Source: Notospermus geniculatus (taxonomy: Eukaryota > Nemertea > Pilidiophora > Heteronemertea > Lineidae). Taken from it: a stretch of DNA of 64,000 nucleotides. Below the pieces are notes generated by a model that made no database searches, had not been told where the DNA came from, and saw only the letters and a program-made list of their open reading frames with translations. The DNA is taken from NCBI GenBank assembly GCA_002633025.1, contig NMRB01003197.1:1-64000 (forward strand). Reading direction: 5' to 3'. Shown piece after piece: positions 11,162-23,100 of this stretch; positions within the stretch are counted from its first letter, which is position 1, and each line of letters begins with the position of its first letter. The position numbers were made by a program, and so were the translations under genes.

Positions 11162-14100
11162 GTAAGTGGTGCACTTCGACCATCATTTTTAGCTCACCTT
11201 TGAGCTTTGATTCCTGGCTTGGCCACCGACGTGCAAAACCTAAAGCCTTTGAAGTGCTATTTCGCCTTAACCCTCTTCAAAAGTGATTAACTCCCTCATA
11301 TCCAGTTTGATGAACTAAAATTCATATTGAAATATTGATGACAACGGTGAGACAGACAGACAGACAGACAACGAAAATTAAGTTAGCAATCCTGTTATTC
11401 AAATTCAATACAATGAATGAACATTTTTGACAAAGGATATACATTTATAATTAGTTTCACAGGATAGTTTAATTAATTTCTCACATATTTAGTAAAATCG
11501 GTGATTGGAGTTCATTTTTTATCACTTTCACCACGGCAACGGCAAAGACAAATAGGTGTCAAACTTGTCCCTTTGTTGACATAGTAGTAACTAATGGAAC
11601 CTACCTCAGCGCATATTACAGAAAACCATCCACAAATTTGTTAAACTTTTGTGAAGATGGAAAGACACATTTCGCCTGGGGAAATACTGAGTTGATTGGA
11701 AACACAGCAGGTAGTTTTCAAGCAGATGATGAATACATGTACATGTGTAGGGCTACAGTGTACAAAAATCGAGAGGTTAAGAAATCATCCCGTTCACACT
11801 AACGCTAACGTTAACGCTACTTTTTGTATGCATGTGTTGTACAAAAAATAGCGTTAATGGGGTGATCTCGTAACCTCTCGAATATATCCTCACGTTAATC
11901 CTTATTTTGGACATTCCAAGATTGTCGTGATATGCGGCGACAAAAGGAAGCAAATCACCGTGGACATAACAAGCTTCGAAGCAATTCGCGACACCATCAA
12001 ACGTCGATTCCAGCTGACGAGCGATTTTCAGCTGCAGGTCCAGGATGCCGCCAGTGAAACAATCGACATTGACTCTGATGAAGATTTGATTGAGAATGCT
12101 GAACGTTTGAACGTTATGTTCGTGAGAGAAATCAGTGAGGTAATTACATGTACAAGCAAATGTAAATAAAACGTATCAGTTGCTAAGTAAAAAATCTCCG
12201 TGTGTCCCATGCAGATGCTTCAGGACTGAATCCTAAGATTTGGTTTCAGATGAATGTTGCACCAATCTGTATTCATTGGAATTAAGACACATAACAAGAG
12301 TTCATCGCATCCGTTTACCGTTTCCGGTCTTTGTAAGTGCTATTTCGTCTGAACCGTTAGTCAGATCCTCATCAATTTTTTATCGTAGGTACATCTGAGG
12401 AGGACACATGATGTCGCGAAAGATCGACCTCCTTTCCACAACCGGAAATCGAATCAACTACCTTCTAAGTGTCAGTCGACAAGGTTGCAACTCTTCCACC
12501 CCGATACCACGGAAGGTGTTTTTTTTTAAATCTGTTGTTGAACACAATCTACTTCTCAGAACTTTTACAATTGTCTTAATTGATCGCAAATTACTTGTAT
12601 ACTCAATTCTACTCACTGTGTTTCCGCACCCAAATGATTTCTCTGGATGTCGTAAAACGCATCCAGTTTCATGAATAAATTGGCATTTGTAAATAAAGAT
12701 ATGATATCAGTGTGAATCGCTAATTTTACAACCTAATTGCTTCTCTTTTTCAGAAAATGACATCAAAAGCAGAGATCTTCATGCTCAACTTGGTTTAGCA
12801 CTGCATAAAAGAATACCTGACCACGTATTAGAGAACATACAGTTTTATTTATACGAGGTGTACACAGACAACTCACTCCTCAAGATGGATTTCCGATATA
12901 TTTGGATGTGGCTTGAACGGTAGGAAGATCCAGCGTACCTAGTATTCTTCACTCATTAAACAACATCCTAAGACGTTTTCTTTCCTTTGTTGACATGTGA
13001 GATAACTGTTTATTACGCATAGGAGTCACTAATCTTGACTGATATTTTTTCATAGGGTTGGTACACAATATTGTACATTTGTTTTAAAAAAGTGAAGAAG
13101 GGATCATTACATATTCTTCAGGGTTGACCACGCAAAATATTGCTAACATTTTAAGATGAGGAGGCTGCCCACTGTTTCAATGTGGTTCTCCATTTGGTCA
13201 CATGATGACTTAGGTGAAACCTATAGAAGCTCATTGTTCGAGAGATGCGGTTCACCAAGCACGGCCAATCACACCTTGAATGGTCAATGAATAATAGGTT
13301 CAAACCCACGCATATTCTCGCGTGGTCTGCTTCACCGTGGATAACCCCATTCAACTGTGCTTATATGATATCGGGTCGGTTTGTGAAATCTTAAAATGAA
13401 GGTTTAATACATTCCTTTCAGACAAGAAATAATACAACAGAACGAATACGGCAAACTTAAAGACATGTTCAAAAAAATTGGTCATCCTGCTTACATACAG
13501 ACCATCAATGATATTGAAGCAAAAATGAAGAGCCAAGGTACATTTTCTACAAATTATCTACTCAATAATCAACGTTATGATCACGTTAGATGAAAGAAAA
13601 TATAAAATCGCAATATAATCTAAACTCCCACTTACTTGTCCCATTCCTGAACTCGGAAATTGAAATGGTCCATGGACCATGTGCTCACCTGGGTGAATGT
13701 ACCAGAAGAACAAATGACAAATGTTAAATCGAAATGTTCCCGGGCAAGATTTGAGTTCCAGGTACAGAGGGTACCCAGATCACACTAAGTTAGATTAGGT
13801 CAAATATCCACGAAACGTGCCACCAAATGACAAAATTTTGAACTTTGATCTCTATGGCCTTGAAAAGTACATGGGTCAAATCAAAAACCCGTTGCATGTC
13901 ATGTATCCTCATTAGGTGGATTTGGAGACGTTTGTTCAGGAATTATTGGAATTTGAGTTTTCGTATTTGCCAGCTGGCGGCCAAGCTAGGGCCAAATCTT
14001 GGTGTCAACTGACACAGGGCTGTATATGTACCAAGTTTCAGGCCAATAGCCCTAGCAGTTACGAAACGTTCCGAACTCTGACCTATCTGGCCTTGAAAAG

Positions 14101-17100
14101 TGGGTCAAATCACCATCCCGTTACAAACTTCATGTATCCTCATTAGATACACATATGGTAAAAATTTGGAGATGATCCAGTCATTAGTTCAGGAGTTACT
14201 GCACTTAAATAATACTTATTGTATTCTTAAAAATACTTATTGTCTTCTTGCAGTATTGTAAAAAATACTTATTGTATTTTGGGTTTTGGTTAAGCCAAGA
14301 TAGAATCGAATCGGACTGAAACTTGGTGTCATAGGATTACATATGGTGAGGAGGCTAAGCTCCAAAAATTGGCCGATTCGTTCACTTGTTGATGAAAGCA
14401 CCCGCCAAATTAGGCACCGTCGTAGACTGGGTCAAAACCTTTAATTTCAGGACGGGAGCCCTGACGAAATCGCCCCCAGGTGGCCGCCATCTTGGATTTC
14501 AAAATGGCGGCCATTTTGGACACATTTTTCTGAATATCTCGAAATCTAAGATAGATTATAGAAAAATCCAAGACCTATACCCACATTTTTGACATCATTG
14601 AGTTCATTGGTTTCATTGGAAATGACGTCACGTATCCACCATATTGGATTCCAACATGGCCGCAATAGCCTATGTTGAATGTTTCTCATCGAGTCATAAC
14701 TAGTCCAGCCAAAATATGAGATGACCCACCACTAATGGTTACACCACAAACGATTCATCATATTTTAGAAAACTGATACTAGATCACATTTGTAAAAAAG
14801 CAGGTCGCGAAATTTTGAGTGGAAGACAGAATTTGAGGGCTTGGACTGAGTGGAACTGACTTCATCATTGGACCCAAGAACTCAGCTTTGTACAGGAGAA
14901 TGGGAACCAGTGTACAGATAACTTTTGAACGGTTGGGTTTAGACCCTATAAATGTACATGTGTATCACCAACAGATAGAAACATAAGGGCCGTTTAGACG
15001 ACAGGCAAACATCCACATACGATCCGATCGAATTCGATTGTGGTTCAAAACCCTTGCGTGTAAACGCTACCCAATGGAGTTCAATGTGGATTTTGGACCG
15101 CATTGGACCACATTCGACCACATTCAAATCTCGTCTAAACGCAAATGAGACCAGATGCGGTCGATCGGATCCAAACCGATCGAATCTGAATGTGGTTTTT
15201 GGCTTGTCGTCTAAACGGCCCTATAGTGCCTCGGGATCAGATACGCGCATTGTTTAATGTTTTTAAGTCGTACCGTACCATAATTGGAAATGACTTTTTT
15301 TTATGTAATAGGTGTATATATGCACCAAGTGTCAGGTCAATAGCCCCAGAGGTTACGAAACATGCCACCAAAAGGCAAAATTCTGAACTTTGACCTCTGT
15401 GACCTTGAAAAGTAGGTCAAACCCCGTTATATATGTTATGTGTAATAATAATAATAATAATAATAATAATTTAATTATATTAAAGTGCTAAAACAATGAT
15501 TTACATTTTCTAAGCACTGTACAATAATACGAATGATAAGATACATTTGTAAGACTCAGAAAAGGCAAGTAAAAAGGCAAAGATTAAAAAAAAATAGAAA
15601 ATGAAAATAAAACAATGTGCAGGGTAATGAAAGATACATGTAAAAAGGCAACATAAGAGCAGTCAATTGAGGAAGTGCCGTTTAAAAAGTACTGTTTTCA
15701 TATGCTTTTTGAATGTATTTGTGCCAATGGGACCACGCATCCAAGGTTACCCAGGCAACGGTCTCCGAAAACACCCCTGGCACGTGGTATGGCTAATAGC
15801 CAATCGTCATCGGACGACCGAAGCCTACGGCCCGGGACCCGCAGACTGAGGAGTTCTTTAAGGTACGTGGGACTATGGTCCCCGTGAATAGCTTGGTGTG
15901 TCAGTAACATGACCTTATACTCGATGCGTGATCTCATTGGCAACAAATGTAATTCCTTGAGTATTGGGGTGATGTGTTCCCGCTTCTTGCTTTTAGTTAA
16001 AAGTCTGGCTGCTGCATTTTGGGCTTTTTGTAGCCGAGAAATTTCGCTCTCTGGTAGACCCAGCAGCAAACTGTTTTGAAAATCCAACCTGGAGGTTACA
16101 AGTGCGTTTATCACACGGGCACAGGTTTCATTGTCAAGGTGCCTTCGAATCTTAGATATTTTATGAATTTGGTGATAAACGCTCTTGATTGTCTTCGACA
16201 CTTGGCCCGACATGTCCATGTTTTCATCGAAAATGGCGCCCAAATTTCGGACTCGAGCAGAGGCAGTTATAGTTGACGGGCCAATATTGACGGATGGAAG
16301 TGGCTTCAACTTTGACATCTTGCGTTTGGATGCAATGACTAGAAATTCCGTTTTATCGTCATTTCCTTTCAGATGATTTGGGTTTAGCCACCTCCGCACA
16401 TCACTAACACATGCCTCCGCCCTCGCAATAGCACTACGGAGGCCCTGTGGAGATACTTCAAAACTATCATATATCTGAATATCATCTGCAAAACCATGCC
16501 GAGACATATTGTGGCCCTCAATTATTTCTCCCAGTGGCTGAATATAAATGGAGAAAAGTAGTGGGCCAAGCACTGAGCCCTGAGGGACACCGCACAAGAG
16601 CGGCTTGGGCTGAGATTTCTGCCCATCAATGACAACCGTCTGAGACCTGAGGGAGAGGTACGACTCAAACCATTCCAGAGCTTTACCCTCAATGCCAAGG
16701 CTGCGCTGAAGGCGTTTTAGCAGGATACCATGATCTATGGTATCGAACGCAGCCGACATATCTAGAAGGATAAGAATCACTCCCATCCCCCTGTCGAGAG
16801 AATCATCCATGTCAGCTTTGATCTTCAGTAAGGCTGTCTCAGTGCTATGGCCACACTTGTACGCTGACTGCAGTCTGTCTCCCAAACCATTTGCCCTCAT
16901 GTAGCCAACGAGTTGTTCGGCAACTACTTTTTCCAACACCTTTGAGAGAAAAGGAAGGTTAGATATTGGCCGATAGTTCTTTAACACATTGCGATCAAGA
17001 CCTGTCCCTTTGGGAATAGGAGTGACAAGCGCGTTCTTGAAAGAATCAGGTACCTTGCCAGTTTGAAGTGACTCGTTTATACCCTGAACATGCTGAACAA

Positions 17101-20100
17101 TCAGTGGCGAAATAGCACCAAAGACATGTCCTCATTAGATACACCTATGATAAAAATTTGGAGATGATCCAGTCATTAATTCAGGAGTTATTGCACTTTT
17201 TGTGTTTCTGGTTTTAGCCACCTGGTGGCCAAGTCAAGAATCGAATCGGACCGAAACTTGGTGTCATAGGTCATATGACCGAGGGGTATACATGTACATG
17301 TACCAAGTTTCAGATCAATACCCCAGCGGTTACAAAACGTGCCCTGCTAACGGACGATGACGGACGCTGCACCATCGTAAGAGCTCACCACAGGTGAGCT
17401 AAAAATGACTAAATCCTAAGTTGAAGATAATGGGGGGGGGGGGCGGTGTCAGAAAGAGTAACGTCCTGTCCATTTACTTGTCCCACTCCCGAGCCTGGCA
17501 AAGAATAACAGCGTGCGATATCTTCAACTTAGGATTTGGTCATTTTTCAGCGTTCAGGAAGGGGACAGGTAAATGGTAGTTTAGAGTACATGTATAAGGT
17601 CACAAAGGTCTGGCATTGCTGGTCCAGCCTGATCTCCTGTTGGTTGCTGATATCTTCAAATCGAACTCCTGACACTGACGCCTTTGATATAGCAAGATTC
17701 CAGTGGCAAATTTTGGTACACATACTCCTCCGCATACAGAATAGTAACGTGTAGCTTTAAGCTAGGAATCCACTGCTGATTTTCTGCGTTGCGACTTGCT
17801 TTGCAACCTGCTACCTGCGATTTGACCACATCTGTGCCATTTGACATTTGTGGAAATCACGTCTAGCATGTCTAGCAAGTCCACTACAGTGATCGAGTGC
17901 CCAGTTGCAAAGCAAGTCGCAACGCAAAATCAACTTGAAAATCAATGGTGGATTCCTAGCTTAAGACATATCGAATTTGAATGTTAAAAATTCAAAAAAG
18001 AAGATTGTACGTGTCGTTTGGATGGAGCAACTGGCGAAGGACACGCAACCAAATACATTACATGTCTTTTATAAACGCAATTGGTCAGAGAGAAATATTT
18101 TATTGTAGTACTACATGTATATTATCACTGCCTTAGCATAAACGCAGGACATCATCGACTCAGTTTTTGATTGGGATGTTTGCATCGACAATCAAGAATT
18201 TCATTTCTGTAATGCGGCCCATGATCAACATTATTGCACAATACAAATATATGAGGATCAAAATGGGCAGTATGAAACCCTGATGTTATAAAGTATCCTG
18301 AAGCAATCCTTAACCCAAGACACAGCTGAAATGAACATAACATTTCTGCTTGAATCAATTGTAGGGCACTGTAAGTGACATAATCTGGTACTTACATGTA
18401 TATATATTCTTGCTATAGAGATGGAAGAGACGAAAATCGGATCAGTATCTCGAAATCAATCGACGACCTGCCACATTTAGAAAGAGAGATAAAAGAATTC
18501 ACATATCTCATACAGACCGAAAGCAATCCCTATAACGGAGTTATTTTCAACAATGCAGCCTTTGCTCTCATTGGCAGGGAAAGAGGTCTGTCGGGACGAT
18601 ATCTTAAGTTGATGGTAGCGCACATACGGAAATGTCAGTGTGAGATCATCTCTGTGAACCAAACGATGTGTGCACATCTCTGCGAGTTTTAACGACCACA
18701 CTACTCACACACGATTTCCATGTGCTGCCAGCTTTAGGAGCGCATGCTGGAGAGATTAGGCCCTATCAATCTGTGATGATCTCAACAGACATAATTTGTA
18801 TGTGTGCTGCCAGTTTTACCTTACATAAAGTTATGCTGAATTTACCGGATACTGAGTTTCATTTCATCTCACTTAATGTATATTCTACATGTACAACAAA
18901 ACATTAATTTGACTTAAACATATTATTCATGAATTTGCCAAGAAGTTGAAACCATGAAATTATCACAGCTCAACATTATTTCTTTGGAAGATTTCGATAA
19001 ATAGGCCTACATTAACTGCAATTTGGTACAATTTCTGATCTAAATAAAGCAATATTTTTTTTCAAAATAGCAAAATCGGCATTTCGGCTTGATAATCGCG
19101 TAAGAATTGAAAAAGGTTCATTGAAATATGTTTGTGATCACATTTTTATTTTTTGTTCTATCTCGAATTGTTGTGAAGTTTCTCGCTTTCTAGGTGGTGA
19201 ACTCCGATTGTCAGACGGTTCCATACAACTAAAGATACCGCCCGAGGCAATTGATGAAGATACCATCATTTGGATGTTGCGTCCATTGAATATGAATCCA
19301 AGGCAACTGCAGGATGTCCAGTATGAATGCCGAAGGGAAACAACTGATGGTCCTGTAAAATATACCTTACCAGTTTCCCTAGGTCCAGATGTAGCCTTCC
19401 ATTCCCCCGTGCTGGCGACCTTCAAGAAACTTTATCCACACAATGGAATTAACTCCTTCAAGGTCTACAGAAGGAGGAATGTTGAAGACACATGGGAGTT
19501 TGTCGGATCCAGTTTTGTTGACACCGAGACTGAATCAGTGCAGGTGTCACTGAACAGTTTCTCCACTTACGTTCTTGGGATGCCCTTATCGTCGTCCCCT
19601 CAGCCACTCAATGTTTACGTTATAGTGGAATCATGCCCTCTGTTTCCAGACCAAGGGTCTTTTGAAAACCCGGCGAAGGTATTCTTCACATTGAATGATT
19701 ACAGCTACATTGAGGTGAGTAGCACTGAAAGTATTGAGCATTTGACAATTTTGCATGGACTATGAATGATCCTATTAAATATTGCAAATAATTTTATTTA
19801 TGTGCAAACATCATTTTTACATGCCCAAAAAATGATATCCTGTGGGACCAGTACATTTTGCCCTAGAGAACTTCTGTTATGACTCCGTATCCTGTCAAAC
19901 ACGTTCTTAGGGCTAGGGAAGCGAGAGTAAGCCCCTCCATGTGTTTAAATATATCACATAAAAAAATTCACAAATTTATTCCATCTAGATACAATGTAAT
20001 ATTGATAATTGGATCTTATTGATGTTGAAGCTCTTTGACTTTCAAGGAATTTGTAATGTTCCACAATGTAAACACCGACTGCGAAGCCTGCCTGTTTCTG

Positions 20101-23100
20101 GACCCAAACAGTGATGCTACAATAACGTGGAAAAAAGTCTCGAGGACTTTGAACAGGCCATGTTCCTTAATCAAAAGGGTACGTGATCAAAAAAGGTTTT
20201 TTAAAAATAGGGACGTTCTGCAAGCTTGCGTTTTACATTTACGATTACAATTTGAAAACGTCGGCTCTGCGGGACGTTTTACGAGCGAATCGCTTGCTAC
20301 ACGTAAGGAACTTACGATTAAATCAAAGCCAAATATTTAATTTTTTTTAATCCAAGAATTCGCTTGCATTTAACGCTGCTTTCATAAATGGGTATATTAT
20401 GGGGGGATACATCGACCTCTTTTCACCTGGCACGGGAAGCTTCGAGTCAACTACGTCACGTTCTTCTTAACATACATGAACGACCAGACGTCATGACGTC
20501 GTCAAATCGTAATCGCAAATGTAAAAGTAAGCTTGCAGAACCTCCTTATTATGGGACTAGCCAAGTATATCATGTATATTGTACCGGTAATTGGTCGACT
20601 CATATCACAAAACTGTCAGTAAATTATGATACAATATCCAATTCGAACAAGGGATTTCAATCGTGAGTTGCGCAGACAGTGGTTTTTTCTCACTAGCTTC
20701 ATTGCTTCTGGGGTTGTCGTCTGTTCTCGGGTTCACCTATACTAGCAAGAGATTCACAAATGCAGCTTCGAAGAGCATATTTAAAATGGAAACGTCTCAC
20801 CTATTTCAGAAGACTCTACATAGATGGCAGATCCAATCTCTTGCTGACTTCCCAGCGCTAATCAAGCTATCTCACCAAGGCAGATGTTCAGATGACGAGA
20901 GCTTCGAAGACGTCTTTGTCATTGAACAAAACAATCAAACTGTGATTGCACTTAAGCTCCATCAACACGGGATGATATCAGACACAGACGGAGACGAATC
21001 ATATATGAGATATCCAACACAGACGAATCAGAGTGGATCGGTCACGGTGAGTAAGAACCTTTTTGGTTCACAAGGCGACCCTTATTTTCAACGCTGTCTG
21101 GCAGGTCTGGTGCTGTCTGGCAATATTTGCAGCCATATCTCAGCTGTTGAACGAGTAATAGATTGAAATTTCGTTTGTGGTCACAATTCTATCATGATGA
21201 TTGTATTTGTGCGAGAATTTGCTAACAGACGCGCCCTGGGAAATTTTTAAAAGCTTTTTGAGGGTCAGTTTCTGAACGATAAAAATCGGAGAAGATCCCC
21301 AAAGATGAATGAGAAATTTGTGGTCATTTGCCTATTGTCGACGAGGACACATTTCTCATGGGGAAAAATGCTGATTTGATTGGAAAAGCAGCAGATAGTT
21401 TTCATGCAAATGATGAAAACATGACTCGTATACATGTAGGCCTACAGTGTACAAAAATACATCCTTACGTTAATCCTTATTTTGGACAGTCCAAGATCGT
21501 CGTGATATGCGGCGACAAAAGGAAGCAAATCACCGTGGACATAACAAGCCTCGAAGCAATCCGCGACACCATCAAACATCGATTCCAGCTGACGAGAGAT
21601 TTTCAGCTGCAGGTCCAGGATGCCGCCAGTGAAACAATCGACATTGACTCTGATGAAGATTTGATTGAGAATGCTGAACACTTGAACGTTATGTTCGTGA
21701 GAGAAATCAGTGAGGTAATTACATGTACAAGCAAATGTAAATAAAACGTGCCAGTTGCTAAATAAAAAATCTCCGTGTGTCCCATGCAGATGCTTCAGGA
21801 CTGAATCCTAAGATTTGGTTTCAGATGAATGTTGCACCAATCTCTCTATTCATTGGACTTACTGTGGTGACACATACCAGAGTTCATCGCATCCGTTTAA
21901 CGTTTCCGGTCATCGCGTCCATCCAGACGGTTTAGGGCATATGGTAAACCACTGCCTGTGTCACATACCCCCCCGCAAACGATTATCAGTTTCCTTTACC
22001 GTAATGGTCGTCGCATTTTGACGTCCCTTCATCGCATGCAATAAACAAACGCGACAACCGCAATGCGATGAACGTTTGTCATGTTTGTATGCGTCAGCGG
22101 TTTTAGTGGTGAAATACAGTTCATCTTCTTTATGGCCCGTTCACACCAAAATCGCAAACCGCGGCGATTTTCTGCGCGATTCCCGCTGCGAAAATCGCTC
22201 TTACGTTATTTATATAAAGAGTTCAGACCAAAACCGCGCAGAAAAACCGCCGGCGGGAAATCGCTGCGGTCGCCGCAAGAATGGCTCCCTGGCAGATTTT
22301 TTCTGCGATTCCCGCGCGATTTATCATATTTGCTACACTTCTCCCCATACATCTCATGAGAAGCACGTGTGTTGGCAGCCTCTATAACCCATCTTGTCCA
22401 AACAAGGCTATTGACTCCGTATGAACTCCGTCTTTAGCCTTGTCCGAATCGTGTCATCTTTTCCGTTAATGCATAAATTATTAATGAACCTAACCCCTAC
22501 TTGACCCCGCCTCCGAGCCAATCAGAACTTGCGAAACAAATCACCGTTGGACACTTTCTTTGCTCTTCACGCTCGAATTTGTAACACGGATTTTGATTGG
22601 CGCGTCGATTTTCCTTCGCGCCCCGATGATTGGCTGAGGCTGTCACCACCTCAGAAACGGGAAATGTGGTGGATTCGAACCAGGCTAGATGACCGTCAGG
22701 ACAGATAGACTGGTGAGAACCAGATGCTATAACCTGTCTTATACGAAAACAGCTCCATAACCAAGTAATGGTGTTTGCCGTCAACCTTCCGATCCTTCAG
22801 TAAGTTTTGGACCCAAAGTTGCGCCTGTTTCGGTGATTTTTTTCCCTTTGACTGGTATTTCGGTGTTTTTTTTCCCTCTGACAGGCATGGAATGTCAGAA
22901 TTTTCGGTGAATTCGTCTTCTGACTCGGCCATGTGTGTGTCGTTTGCATATGAGATACCAAGTACGGAGAGCCTCCCGCCATTTTCAGTTCAAAATCCAC
23001 GCAAACCGCGGCGGTTATCGCATTGGTCTGTACCCACTTTTTCGCGATAACCGCCGCGGTTCCCGTCGCGATTCCTCGCGCGGTTTTGGTGTGAACGGGC

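Noticed and set aside
19138-19425. 95-codon minus-strand frame over the ZU5 exon
   Set aside because: Antisense shadow of a well supported ZU5 coding exon.
22669-22679. Polymerase III B box indicating a SINE
   Set aside because: The surrounding 337-bp element has 8-bp duplications and inverted CATCT ends, fitting a hAT-like element better; no A box is at the right distance.
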